Assembly (NCBI RefSeq): GCF_014204895.1
Contig: NZ_JACHMF010000001.1
Location: 4,650,001 to 4,714,000, forward strand
Direction: 5' to 3'
Origin: Paractinoplanes abujensis
GTDB taxonomy: Bacteria > Actinomycetota > Actinomycetes > Mycobacteriales > Micromonosporaceae
Length of the DNA: 64,000 bases
Position numbers and translations under genes: made by a program. Below the pieces are notes generated by a model. That model saw nothing but the letters and a program-made list of their open reading frames with translations. It was not told the origin of the DNA and did no database searches. Below, in pieces: positions 9,301 through 17,446 of this stretch; position 1 is the first letter of the stretch, and every line of letters begins with the position of its first letter.

Positions 9301-9719
9301 ATCACGTTGGCCGGTTTCATGTCCTGATGCACGAGGCCGCTGTCGTGAGCGTGCTGCAGGCCCCACGCGGTCTGGATCGCGATGTCGAGCTGCGCGGCCC
9401 GGTCGAGCCGTCCGGCCCGGATCGCCTCGGCCAGGCTGCCGCCGTCCACCCACTCGGCGAACACCCGCGGCACCCCGTCGATCGTGCGGACATAGACGCA
9501 GTTCACCGTGTGCGGATGCAGCCCCAGCCCGACCCACGTGCCCGCCTCGGCCTCGAACCGGGCGAACGAAGCCGACGCGAGCGGTGTCTTGACCGCCAGG
9601 TCGACCTCCCATTCGAGGTGACGCACCCGGTTCACGACACCCATGCCGCCGGCCTTCGGCTCGCCGACCACCTCGTACTGCCCGAGCACGACCTGGCCCG
9701 GCGTCCAGGCCACGGTCAC
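6339..9719 (-). CDS. Serine/threonine kinase fused to TPR-like and WD40 repeats
   Basis: A 1126-residue protein without a transmembrane segment. The kinase occupies about 10-275: glycine loop near 20-32 (KAGGMGVVN), Lys44, catalytic loop VHQDMKPAN (Gln132 replaces the usual Arg of HRD) and DFG at 151-153. A TPR-like helical part follows (about 300-390), then a long beta-propeller region from about 410 to the end with many WD40-type units (for example IRVWELG, LTVWDTSSG, VGIWDLATG). A helical insert near 670-740 splits the propeller. The start GTG forms a GTGA overlap with the stop of the preceding gene. A scaffold kinase that phosphorylates or senses bound partners is inferred. Confidence 0.9.
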   Translation of the reverse strand: MTVAWTPGQVVLGQYEVVGEPKAGGMGVVNRVRHLEWEVDLAVKTPLASASFARFEAEAGTWVGLGLHPHTVNCVYVRTIDGVPRVFAEWVDGGSLAEAIRAGRLDRAAQLDIAIQTAWGLQHAHDSGLVHQDMKPANVMLEPDGTAKVTDFGLAVAASEGTFGGGTPAYFSPEQAAAAAGDRGVRLTPATDVWSWAVTVAEMVAGRRITRYGQAAAEALQTVRADLAPALYELLASCFAERPAGFGELVDQLIGLYDKPYRRPAPRPALLRSDGLSNQALSLLDLGRPEEAEARWREAITADPHHLPSVYNFGLHRWRTGTVTGEEVVSGLQAARAAGGDPEPGLGALLLGSVELERHEDDRAGELLREAAAADPASAEAVAALRERAGRAPRISAGTLAGEIRTMVVGPAGEHVLFAIREGGLFVWTPSGGGPRELARGEKVTAIALGGAGRLGAVLREDGAITLWDLPAGTPRDGARTAPGAMSVAVSGDGRFLAAGHRDGHIRVWELGAAGAPVVLSGHTAQVTTLALSRTGRRVLSGSFDNLEGDGTVRHWHVSTGECVATWIGPSRGTLVSGEPWVHYPGDRVALSADARYAVAAWQDGPLALWDARRATVVGEGSHRMQYEPVMELGPGARGLLIGGSRRTAQVVDPRDGRSLRTFDDDLPEELYGVQAGAISPDGAVLALGGIDYVVLRAMPGSGYRAPWRYARPRPAPELHRAQESFDHLMAQARERFEAQRFAAAATLLRTAGTVPGYHRHPELLRGWRSLLPHGRRSGLIAAWELYHAEGRGHFTQPPTVALHPAGRLMATGQWTGDVDLWDFAQGQVLHTFERGPGSQGAMREVCWARGGTLLVVHTWGGILRLIDVRDGRSHVVEGETGGISAFQLDHSGERVLLGDESGTMRLLGLESGVRLFLIRATDSRIRAVTVSPDFTRAVCLDDAHEVRMWRLNTRKPEWKTRLPFTGQGLHFSPDNRTVLLEELTGVTGLDAARGKKRFEFPGRRSTTSGHTNVAFSADRRLAATPDASSLTVWDTSSGEVRHRLALPEVPVEFALAPDATFAVVAGGTDAVGIWDLATGRCLRTMEGHRQIMHRIRLSEDGTAMVTADLVGGLRAWELAWEADVD

Positions 9720-10636
9720 GGCCAGACCAGCGGGCCGTGGTCCACGTCGTCCCAGGCCCCGATCCCGTACGCGGAGAGGACGAACTTGCGCAGCAGCACG
9801 AGCACGGCCGGCACGATCTCCACGTCGGCCAGGCGGGACAGCTGGTCCAGATCCGGCGGGTAGCCCCGGCCCATCCGCAGATTCAGCTCGTTCTCCCGTA
9901 ACAGACCACCGACCAGGCCGACCATGCTCTCCCGAGTCTCGGTGATCTTCAGCTTGCGGGTGAAGTGATACGAATCCGCCGCCCCGCGCCCCGAGGTGAA
10001 GTCGGCCAGGGCCGCGGACCGGGTGGTCTCGGGCAGGAAAAGGATCCGGGCCGTCAGCAGTGAGGCCGGGTGGAACCGCATCACGAAAACCGCGTCGTAC
10101 CGGCCCTGCCGGAACGCCACGATCAGCGCCTCCATCCGATCGTCGTCGCGGTCGCGCAGCCGGTCGGTCGTCAATAGCCGCAACGGCTCCCGGGCCACCT
10201 CGGCCCACGGCGGCTCGCCCCCACCGTCCATCGTGGCCGCGGCCCGCAGCGCGAGCGTCTCCAGCTGCCCGTCGGACGCCGCGGCCAGCGCCAGCAGGGC
10301 GGCCCGCGCCTCCGCCGTGCCCATCCGGGCCACCGCATCGAGCACGATCTCGCGGGGGAGCCCCATCAGATCGGTCACGGAAATGAACGGAGCACTCAAC
10401 GACGCCCCGACGGACGCCGCGCACAACGGATCCTTCAGCCCCGTGAGCCGTGAGCCGTGATCGCGGAAGAAGGCCCGGAACTCGCCCAGCCGGTCCCGCA
10501 CCGTGTCGTCCGCCCCGGACCGACAGGCCTGCCAGATCTCCAGCCCGGCCCGCGGCTCCCGCAAGGTCCCAACCGAACTCGTTGCGTTACGTCCCCGTCG
10601 CCCGAACACCCCGTCCATGATGTCACTCAGCGACAA
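9716..10636 (-). CDS. Uncharacterised 306-residue protein, first partner of the kinase cluster
   Basis: I do not recognise a domain. The protein is soluble, mixed in charge and mostly helical by composition, with a conserved-looking C-terminus (EIVPAVLVLLRKFVLSAYGIGAWDDVDHGPLVWP region). The start is uncertain: TTG at 10636, ATG at 10618, and the open frame continues upstream with plausible coding composition but no good start codon. Its stop overlaps the GTG of the kinase-WD40 gene, so it is almost certainly co-translated with it. It is a candidate kinase substrate or regulator. No function is claimed. Confidence 0.75.
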   Translation of the reverse strand: MSLSDIMDGVFGRRGRNATSSVGTLREPRAGLEIWQACRSGADDTVRDRLGEFRAFFRDHGSRLTGLKDPLCAASVGASLSAPFISVTDLMGLPREIVLDAVARMGTAEARAALLALAAASDGQLETLALRAAATMDGGGEPPWAEVAREPLRLLTTDRLRDRDDDRMEALIVAFRQGRYDAVFVMRFHPASLLTARILFLPETTRSAALADFTSGRGAADSYHFTRKLKITETRESMVGLVGGLLRENELNLRMGRGYPPDLDQLSRLADVEIVPAVLVLLRKFVLSAYGIGAWDDVDHGPLVWP

Positions 10637-10676
10637 CCACCGATAGCTGTCCGGATCCGCCGCCCGGAGCCGGACC

Positions 10677-11789
10677 TCACCCGATGGGGTTCGCCTTGAG
10701 AGTTGCTTCGCGGGTGGTGTCCGACTGGTCGGTGTCGCGGGCGTAGCCGGCGGTGTCGACGTCGGTGCCGAAGGTAGCCTTGAACTTCGTGAGCTTCTCC
10801 GGCACGGAGACGGTGAACGCGCGGCTGGTCGCCTCCTCCGGGATGCCGGGGGCCAGCGGGTCGGCCGCGAGCACAGTGGTGCCCGCCGGCCAGAGTCGCG
10901 CCGGCACGCCCGAGCCGGACAGGCGCAGGTCGCGGCCGAGGTCGACCTGGATCGCGGCCGGTGTCCGGACGGCCTTCGACGTGTCGGGCAGTTTGATCGA
11001 GGACACGGTGATCGTGACCTTGCCGGTCAGCCAGGCGCGGCCGGCCGGGGCCCAGCCCTTCTCCTCGGTCCACGGGCTGAGTTTCGCGTGCAGGCTCGCG
11101 CTGATCGACGTGTAGGTGCTGCCCCGGTAGCGCCACCTCTCCGACGGCCCGGCCGACCCTTCCCGTACGGGATAGAACGCGGCCGCGGCGTTGATCCGGC
11201 GGCCGGTGCGCAGGTCGAGCGACTGGGTGCGGCCCTCGTCGGTCAGGTCCAGCCGCACCTCGGCCCCGGCCGGGACGACCGCCAGCAGCGCATCCCGCAG
11301 GTGGTACGAGAAGAGCGAGTTGCCGAGGTCGCGGCGCTGCCCACCGACCACCAGCGCGAAGCCGACCTTGGTCATCTGGTCCTTTTGCGACACCGGAATC
11401 GTGCCGGGGTTCTCGGCGTCCACGATGAACAGTTCGTGCCCCTCGGGCGCCCGCAGCTGCTGGTCGGCCACCGGGAAGCTGTCCCGGCCGCGGATCTCCA
11501 GCCCCGCCGCCGTGAGCTGGTCGCTCGTCAGCTCCGGGACCACCGCCCACCGCGCGAACGCGATCGTCTGATGCGGACTGACCAGGTACGCGTCCTTGAG
11601 CTCGGTGGCCGGCAACCCGAGCTGCGTCACGGGCGCCGCCGCTCCCCCGCTCGAGTACAACCCCAGCGTCTCGGCGCTCCCTCCCGGCCCGGTCCCGGTG
11701 TTCTCCGCCGCCCCTGCCGAACAGGCGGCCGTCAGACCGGCCAGAGCGGCCAGGGCCGCCGCCATCACACGTTTCACTCGAACCCCCAT
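10677..11789 (-). CDS. Secreted lipoprotein of unknown function
   Basis: A 370-residue protein with a lipoprotein signal: basic N-terminus, hydrophobic stretch and lipobox LTAAC with Cys23. ATG at 11789 is chosen because it places the signal peptide properly; an in-frame ATG 36 bases upstream is less likely. The mature part looks beta-rich and extracytoplasmic, with no catalytic motif I can name. It is followed 40 bases later, on the same strand, by the unknown 306-residue gene and the two kinases, so it may be the outside component of that signalling cluster or simply a neighbour. Confidence 0.8.
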   Translation of the reverse strand: MGVRVKRVMAAALAALAGLTAACSAGAAENTGTGPGGSAETLGLYSSGGAAAPVTQLGLPATELKDAYLVSPHQTIAFARWAVVPELTSDQLTAAGLEIRGRDSFPVADQQLRAPEGHELFIVDAENPGTIPVSQKDQMTKVGFALVVGGQRRDLGNSLFSYHLRDALLAVVPAGAEVRLDLTDEGRTQSLDLRTGRRINAAAAFYPVREGSAGPSERWRYRGSTYTSISASLHAKLSPWTEEKGWAPAGRAWLTGKVTITVSSIKLPDTSKAVRTPAAIQVDLGRDLRLSGSGVPARLWPAGTTVLAADPLAPGIPEEATSRAFTVSVPEKLTKFKATFGTDVDTAGYARDTDQSDTTREATLKANPIG

Positions 11790-11940
11790 GATTGCGGTCG
11801 ATCGTAGGCCGAGCGTCCCGGCCACAGGGCCCCGTCCGCCCCTCGCCGGCGCAAGTCCGGCCGAGGGATCTCACTCGGACGGCCGCCGCCCGGATGATCT
11901 CGACCTGCGCGCGGTCCGGGCGTGGGCCGCCGTGCAGCTG

Positions 11941-13740
11941 TCAGTCGAGGCGGTAGAGGATGTGGCCGTCGATGACTTCGCGGGTGATGCCGAGACCGTC
12001 GGTCGCGCGGTCGGGCACGCCCACCCACGGGGTGTCGGGCAGCCACTCGGGCAGGACGACCACCGAGCGGATGCCTTCCGCGCGCAGGGCCGCGATGCTC
12101 GGCGCGTCCGGGAACGTCTTGCTGACCTCGCGGATCCTTTGCTGGCTGGCCGGCTCGAACGTGACGATGCCGTTGGGGATGCGCGGGAAGTCGTTGGCGG
12201 TCCACAGCATGATGGACATCTCGAGGCTGCCGCCGCTGGGCAGCACCAGGATCGGCTCCTGGGCGGCGGCCATCGCGGCCGGGTAGCGGATCAGCTCGGG
12301 GTGCGGGGTCTTGTTGACGCCTTCGACCACGACCAGCGCGAGCGGGATCAGCAGGGCCAGCCGGGCGGCGAAGAACTTGCTGCGTTTCAGCGGACCCGCT
12401 CCCCAGGGTGCGGCGTCGCGGGCCCGCAGGGCCAGGGCGCTGATCGCGCCGGCGGCCAGGACGGCCATCAGCAGCGAGATCCACAGCATCATCCGGCCCG
12501 AGGTGCGCAGCGCGTTCCAGCCGGGCAGGTGCTTGGAGAGGGTCAGGTAGCCCGGGTCGCCGTGCCAGGGCGTGTTCGCCCCCAGCGCCAGCAGCACCGC
12601 CACCGCGACGCCGACGAGCAGCAGGACGCGGTGGCGCACCCGGAAGACGGAGAAGAAGACTCCCGCCGCGGCCAGGGCGATCAGGGCCACGCCGGGCAGC
12701 AGCGCCATCTCGGGCGGCCAGAACAGGTCGGCCCGCACCGCGGCGTGCCGGTCACCCCACAGCCAGGAGCTGTCGGGCGCGATGAAGAGGCCCCGCCACG
12801 GCGCCGAATACATCTCGGTCCAGTTCAGGCCCCGGTCGGCCTGCGGGTTGAGGTCGACGACGCGCAGGTAGGCCAGGCCCATGTACGCCGTGGCGCCACC
12901 GAAGATCAGCCCGCCGATCAGGTCGGCCGCCAGCAGCCGGCGCCCGAAGACGGGACGGCCGCGCCGCCACCAGGCCCAGCCGTAGAGGGCCGCGGCCACC
13001 AGGCAGACGGCGATCATCACGTACGCGAAGGCGAGCCCGATGGCCAGCCCGAGGCTGATCTGCCACGCGCCGACCAGCCAGCCGGCCAGAGCCCAGCCCG
13101 GTTTGTGGCGGTCCGGGCGATGGCCGCGGCGTAGCGACCAGCCGTGGCCGCGGGCGAGCATGGCCAGGCACAGCGCGATGCCGCCGGTGGAGATGACGTT
13201 CATGTGCCCGGCGTGGGCCAGCCGCCACGGCGCGAACGCCCAGGCGACGCCGGCTACCGCCGCGCCCAGCGGGTGCGCGCCCAGCTGCCGGGTCAGCGCG
13301 TACGCCCCGGCGAAGGCGAGCGCGTGCAGCAGGACGTACAGGATGTTGTAGCGCAGCACGGCGTCGTCGAGGCCGGAGCCGATCATGCCGAACGGCATGT
13401 AGCCCAGCACGGTGTCGGTGAAGGCCAGCGAGTGCGGCTCGGGGTAGAACGTGTTGGCGTCCCACAGGTGCGCCGGGTCGGTCAGCAGGGCGTGCCCGCC
13501 CCAGGCGATCTGATAGGCGAACAGGGCGGGGTCGCCGATGTCGCCCGGCACAGTGTGCCTCGGGTCCTTCATCGTGGGCCAGGTCAGCAGCACCGCGAGC
13601 GCCAGCCCGCCGACGACCACGAGGATCCATTCCCGGCGGGCCCACACCCTGGTCAGCACACCCCGGGTCGCGGCGGCCCGCCGGGGCCCGTCGTCGTCCG
13701 GCCCGCCCCGGACCGCCTCGGCCGCTCCGACCCCGCTCAT
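11941..13740 (-). CDS. Large polytopic membrane protein, GT-C glycosyltransferase-like
   Basis: A 599-residue protein with about ten to eleven hydrophobic helices. A first extracytoplasmic loop carries acidic residues (TVPGDIGDPALFAYQIAWGG), the arrangement expected for lipid-linked GT-C sugar transferases, and the last 130 residues form a soluble domain. Similar proteins are common in actinobacteria and usually annotated only as membrane proteins. The GT-C suggestion rests on topology and the early acidic loop, so the activity is uncertain. It is transcribed leftwards with about 150 bases before the lipoprotein gene and 117 bases after the response-regulator gene. Confidence 0.75.
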   Translation of the reverse strand: MSGVGAAEAVRGGPDDDGPRRAAATRGVLTRVWARREWILVVVGGLALAVLLTWPTMKDPRHTVPGDIGDPALFAYQIAWGGHALLTDPAHLWDANTFYPEPHSLAFTDTVLGYMPFGMIGSGLDDAVLRYNILYVLLHALAFAGAYALTRQLGAHPLGAAVAGVAWAFAPWRLAHAGHMNVISTGGIALCLAMLARGHGWSLRRGHRPDRHKPGWALAGWLVGAWQISLGLAIGLAFAYVMIAVCLVAAALYGWAWWRRGRPVFGRRLLAADLIGGLIFGGATAYMGLAYLRVVDLNPQADRGLNWTEMYSAPWRGLFIAPDSSWLWGDRHAAVRADLFWPPEMALLPGVALIALAAAGVFFSVFRVRHRVLLLVGVAVAVLLALGANTPWHGDPGYLTLSKHLPGWNALRTSGRMMLWISLLMAVLAAGAISALALRARDAAPWGAGPLKRSKFFAARLALLIPLALVVVEGVNKTPHPELIRYPAAMAAAQEPILVLPSGGSLEMSIMLWTANDFPRIPNGIVTFEPASQQRIREVSKTFPDAPSIAALRAEGIRSVVVLPEWLPDTPWVGVPDRATDGLGITREVIDGHILYRLD

Positions 13741-13857
13741 CCAAAGCCCCCCGGTTCCCGATGCGGCGAACAGCGTGGCACATTGTCACACATCGATGCC
13801 GAACCGGTTAACCTCCCGGTCGCGCCGCTCCGGCCCGCCCTGTTCGGTCGTCGCTGG

Positions 13858-14529
13858 TCAAGCGAGCCAGCCGGGGCGGATCAGACCCGCCTCGTACGCG
13901 TAGACGACCAGCTGGGCCCGGTCCCGGACGCCCAATTTGATCATCGTGCGGCTGACGTGGGTCTTGGCCGTGGCCGGGCTGATCACCAGGCGGGCCGCGA
14001 TCTCGTCGTTGGACAGGCCCTCGGCCACCAGCACCAGCACCTCGCGTTCGCGGTCGGTCAGCTGGTCGAGCGTGGCCGGCGGGGTGGCCGACCGGCTGGT
14101 GCCGCCGCCCGCGAACTCACCGATCACGCGGCGGGTCACGCTCGGCGAGAGCAGGCCGTCACCCGCCGCGACCGCCCGCACGCCGCGGATCAGCTCGACC
14201 GGCTCCGTGTCCTTGACCAGAAAACCCGAGGCACCCGTACGCAGGGCCTCGAACACGTATTCGTCCAGCTCGAACGTCGTCAGGATGACCACCCGGGTGC
14301 CCGTCAGGGACGGGTCGGCGGCGATCCGGCGGGTGGCCTCCAGCCCGTCGACGCCGGGCATGCGGATGTCCATCAGCACGACGTCGGGCTTGGTCTGCTG
14401 GGCCTTGGTCACCGCCTCCAGGCCGTCGGCCGCCTCGGCCACCACCTCGATGTCGGGTTCGGCGCCGAGCAGCGCGCGGAAGCCGGCCCGGACGAGAAGC
14501 TGGTCGTCCGCCAGCAGCACCGTGATCAT
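13858..14529 (-). CDS. NarL/LuxR-type response regulator
   Basis: A 223-residue regulator: receiver domain 1-120 with acidic pair near 8-9, phospho-acceptor Asp54 (VLMDIRMPG) and conserved Lys near 105; C-terminal LuxR-type helix-turn-helix (LTDREREVLVLVAEGLSNDEIA to about 215). The start ATG overlaps the stop of the sensor-kinase gene (ATGA), so the pair is translated together. Target genes are not evident; the neighbouring membrane protein is one possibility. Confidence 0.95.
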   Translation of the reverse strand: MITVLLADDQLLVRAGFRALLGAEPDIEVVAEAADGLEAVTKAQQTKPDVVLMDIRMPGVDGLEATRRIAADPSLTGTRVVILTTFELDEYVFEALRTGASGFLVKDTEPVELIRGVRAVAAGDGLLSPSVTRRVIGEFAGGGTSRSATPPATLDQLTDREREVLVLVAEGLSNDEIAARLVISPATAKTHVSRTMIKLGVRDRAQLVVYAYEAGLIRPGWLA

Positions 14530-15758
14530 TCGCTCTCTCCCGTGGGTAGCAGGACCGACACCAGGAAACCGCCGTCGACGGGGCCCGCCTCGAGCGTGCC
14601 GCCCAGGCTCTGCGCCCGCGCCCGCATACCGGCGATCCCGGTGCCGGGCGCGCCGCCGTCGCGGGCGGAGGCCTCCACGACAGTGTTGCGGACGGCCAGG
14701 TGCAGCACCGTCGGCAGGTAGTCGACGCAGACCGAGGCCGTCGCGCCCGCCCCGGCGTGCCGGCGCACGTTGGTCAGGGCCTCCTGCACGATTCGGTACG
14801 CGGCCCGGTCGACCTCGGCCGGCAGGGTGCGCGCCTCGCCGGTCGTCTTCGTCTCCACGGGCAGCCCGGCGTCGGCGGTCAGGTCGTCGAGCCGGCTCAG
14901 TCCCAGCGCGGGTTGCCGGGGCGCCGCCTCGTCCTCGGTGCGCAGGGCGCCCAGCACCGACCGCACCTCGCGCAGCGCCTCCGAGCTGGCCGTCTTGATC
15001 GCTGACAGCGCCTCGCGGGCCTGCTCGGGCCGGCTGTCCATCAGGTGCAGACCCACTCCGGCCTGCACGTTGATCAGCGACAGGTGGTGACCGATCACGT
15101 CGTGCAGTTCGCGGGCGATCCGCAGCCGCTCCTCGGACGCCTGCCGTTTCTGCTGCTCCTCCTCGGCCCGTTGGCGCTCGGCCCGCACCTTCACCAGTTG
15201 CGCCATCTGCTCGGTCTTGATCCTGGCGATGCCGCCCAGGAAGATCGCCCCGGCCAGCGCGATGCCGACCAGCAGGGTCTCGCGCAGCCCGGGGAGCACC
15301 CGCTCGTCCAGCTCGGCGCGGAAACCCCAGAAGATCAAGAGATAGGTCCCGTACGCGGTGCCGGCGCCCGCGATCGACGCGGTGCGCCGGCCGCAGGTAC
15401 CCAGGTGGAACAGCGCGATCATCGGGGCGACGGTCCAGAACCAGTGCGGCTCGGCGACCGTGGCGAACGTCAGCGAGGCGGCCGTCGTGATCGCGAAGGC
15501 GGCGATCGGGTGGCGCCGCCGGAACAGCAACGCGACCGGCCCGACGATCAGCAGCGCCCACACCCAGGGGGTGAAGGCCACGAACACGCGGCCCTCGCCG
15601 GCCAGGTTCTTGGCCCCGATCAGCTGGAACAGCAGGGCGCCCACGGCCGCGCCCACGCCCGGGTCCCGGCGGCCACGAAACGAACCGGGAACCGGCGGCC
15701 CGCCGTAGCGTCCGGCGCGATTCCCGTGCGCCCAGGGCAGCGACGGGGGCCCGTGCAT
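14526..15758 (-). CDS. Sensor histidine kinase (HisKA_3 type)
   Basis: A 410-residue membrane kinase with four to six N-terminal helices (about 35-180) and little extracellular sequence, suggesting that the signal is sensed in or at the membrane. The dimerisation motif ELHDVIGHH carries the phosphorylated His219, and the ATPase domain shows the N-box EALTNVRRHAG and the G-box GTGIAGMRARA. ATG at 15758 is preceded by AGGGTGAG at good spacing; an in-frame GTG nine bases upstream is the alternative. It phosphorylates the response regulator encoded directly downstream. Confidence 0.94.
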   Translation of the reverse strand: MHGPPSLPWAHGNRAGRYGGPPVPGSFRGRRDPGVGAAVGALLFQLIGAKNLAGEGRVFVAFTPWVWALLIVGPVALLFRRRHPIAAFAITTAASLTFATVAEPHWFWTVAPMIALFHLGTCGRRTASIAGAGTAYGTYLLIFWGFRAELDERVLPGLRETLLVGIALAGAIFLGGIARIKTEQMAQLVKVRAERQRAEEEQQKRQASEERLRIARELHDVIGHHLSLINVQAGVGLHLMDSRPEQAREALSAIKTASSEALREVRSVLGALRTEDEAAPRQPALGLSRLDDLTADAGLPVETKTTGEARTLPAEVDRAAYRIVQEALTNVRRHAGAGATASVCVDYLPTVLHLAVRNTVVEASARDGGAPGTGIAGMRARAQSLGGTLEAGPVDGGFLVSVLLPTGESE

Positions 15759-15987
15759 GTGTCTCACCCTGCCGAAACTACGGCACCCGCTCCCGCCTCG
15801 GCATCGGTGCGCGGGACCGCAGGCGCGTACTCCCCCGGGCGTACACGGGAAAGGGGTTCTGCTCCGCACGGCGTACGGGAAAGGGACTTCGCCCACCCGG
15901 AGGCCGCCCGGAAGATGCTCCGCCGGGGCGACGTGCCGGGGCCGCGAAAAGCCGACGCTTGTTGCACGACGCCCCGAGGAGGACACG

Positions 15988-16494
15988 GTGGAAACCGACA
16001 ACACGAACTGGTCCGGCCCCAGCACCAAGCGGGTGCGGACCTCCGACAAGGAACGGGAGCACGTCGCCGAGATCCTGCGGGCCGCGATGGCCGAGGGCCG
16101 GCTCGACCTCGCCGAGGGTGAGGAGCGCCTGGCCAAGGTGTACGCCGCGAAGTACCGCGACGAGCTGGCCCCGCTCACCGCCGACCTGCCGTTCGGGGGC
16201 CTGCGCGCGCTGGCCGACACGCCCGACCACAGGCTCGCGACACGCCGGGCCCTGCGCCGGCACGCCTGGGCCGTGATCTCGGTCGGCATGATCCTGACCG
16301 GGTTCTGGATCCTCTCGGGGGCGCACTTCTTCTGGCCCGCGATCCCGCTCATCTTCCTGGTCATCGGGTTCATGAAGCACGCTCGCTACCGGCACTACCG
16401 CTACGAGTACAGCCTCGGCCACGGCGTGGCGCCGTGGAACGGCCCCGGCTGGGGCGGCCCGCAGCAGTTCCACAGTGGACACCGAGGTTGTTGA
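15988..16494 (+). CDS. DUF1707 membrane protein
   Basis: A 168-residue protein. Residues 15-70 form the DUF1707 region (RTSDKEREHVAEILRAAMAEGRLDLAEGEERL split over helices) known from actinobacterial membrane or sigma-factor-associated proteins. Two hydrophobic helices follow, and the tail is rich in Tyr, His, Gly and Trp. The GTG start has GAGGAGG six bases upstream. The 220-base leader holds two direct repeats of GTAC-like/GGGAAAGGG character (around 15840 and 15873) of unknown meaning. The gene diverges from the sensor-kinase gene. Confidence 0.82.
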   Translation: METDNTNWSGPSTKRVRTSDKEREHVAEILRAAMAEGRLDLAEGEERLAKVYAAKYRDELAPLTADLPFGGLRALADTPDHRLATRRALRRHAWAVISVGMILTGFWILSGAHFFWPAIPLIFLVIGFMKHARYRHYRYEYSLGHGVAPWNGPGWGGPQQFHSGHRGC

Positions 16495-16551
16495 TCGACC
16501 CTCCCCGCTTTGCCAGAGTTGACTGGTTCAAGCGGGGAGGAACAACTTCAC

Positions 16552-17382
16552 ATGATGGGTCCGTCGCACGCCCTCTCGGGGGCGACCGCCTGGCTGGCCG
16601 GCACCTGGGCGCTGGACCACTTCGCCGGGTACGAGCAGTCGCCGCTCGCGGTGGCCGTGGGCACGCTCGTCTGCGCGGGCGGCGCGCTGCTCCCCGACCT
16701 GGACCTGTCCGGCAAGGTCACCCGCAACCAGGGCGGCGCCACGGTGGCCCGCACGTTCGGGGTGTTCTCGCTCTTCGTGGCCGAGGTCATCGAGAAGGTG
16801 TCGCTCGGCATCTACACGGCGACCCGCCTCTCGCGCGACCCGCGGCGAACCAACGGCCACCGTACGTTCACCCACACCCTGCCCTTCGCCGGCCTGCTCG
16901 GCTGGGGCACGACCGCGCTGGCCGCCCACTACGGCAAATGGGCCGTGGTCGCGATCGTCTTCTTCACGGCCGGCCTGGCGCTGCGCGGCCTGTTCGACAA
17001 GTGGGCCGAGCGTGCGGGCTGGGTGATCGTCACCCTGTGCTCGGCCGTGATCGCCTGGTTCACCGCGGCCAACCTGCCCGGCGACCGCGGCTATCCGATG
17101 CTCGGCTTCGCGGTGGCGGTCGGCTGCGTGGTCCATCTGCTCGGGGACATCATCACGTCGGCCGGCGTGCCCATCCTGTGGCCCGTGCCGACCGGCCGCC
17201 GCTTGTGGCGCATGGTCGGCGTGCCCAACGGCATGGCCATCAAGGTCGGCGGCAAGGTCGAGACGGTCGTCCTGCGCACCGCGATGGTCGTCATCTCGCT
17301 GGTCGCGATCGCCGGCATCTTCGCGCCCGGCCTGCTGCAGCGCCTCGACCTCGACACCTGGGCCGACGGGTTCCGCCGCTGA
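16552..17382 (+). CDS. Membrane-bound metal-dependent hydrolase, YdjM/DUF457 type
   Basis: A 276-residue membrane protein with about seven helices. Conserved polar residues match the LexA-regulated YdjM family: MGPSHALSGA at the start, LLPDLDLSGK near 45 and HRTFTHTL near 105, which together could hold a metal ion. The start is the first of two adjacent ATGs, 11 bases after GGGGAGG; a farther upstream start would add residues not typical of the family. Enzymatic function is a family label and has not been established. It stands alone, 57 bases after the DUF1707 gene. Confidence 0.85.
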   Translation: MMGPSHALSGATAWLAGTWALDHFAGYEQSPLAVAVGTLVCAGGALLPDLDLSGKVTRNQGGATVARTFGVFSLFVAEVIEKVSLGIYTATRLSRDPRRTNGHRTFTHTLPFAGLLGWGTTALAAHYGKWAVVAIVFFTAGLALRGLFDKWAERAGWVIVTLCSAVIAWFTAANLPGDRGYPMLGFAVAVGCVVHLLGDIITSAGVPILWPVPTGRRLWRMVGVPNGMAIKVGGKVETVVLRTAMVVISLVAIAGIFAPGLLQRLDLDTWADGFRR

Positions 17383-17409
17383 AGATGATTTCCGGGCGCT
17401 CAACTGTTG

Positions 17410-17446
17410 CCATGGCGGAAACTATCTGCAATAGTTTCCGCCATGG
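17410..17446. promoter_or_regulatory. Perfect 16-bp inverted repeat covering the start codon of the next gene, candidate operator
   Basis: The arms CCATGGCGGAAACTAT (17410-17425) and its exact reverse complement (17431-17446) are separated by CTGCA. The right arm includes the ATG (17443-17445) of the downstream membrane-protein gene. The very next gene in the operon encodes a small winged-helix regulator. A dimeric repressor bound here would block both transcription and access to the start codon; the same repeat in RNA would fold into a hairpin burying the ATG. Autoregulation is inferred from position. Confidence 0.75.
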
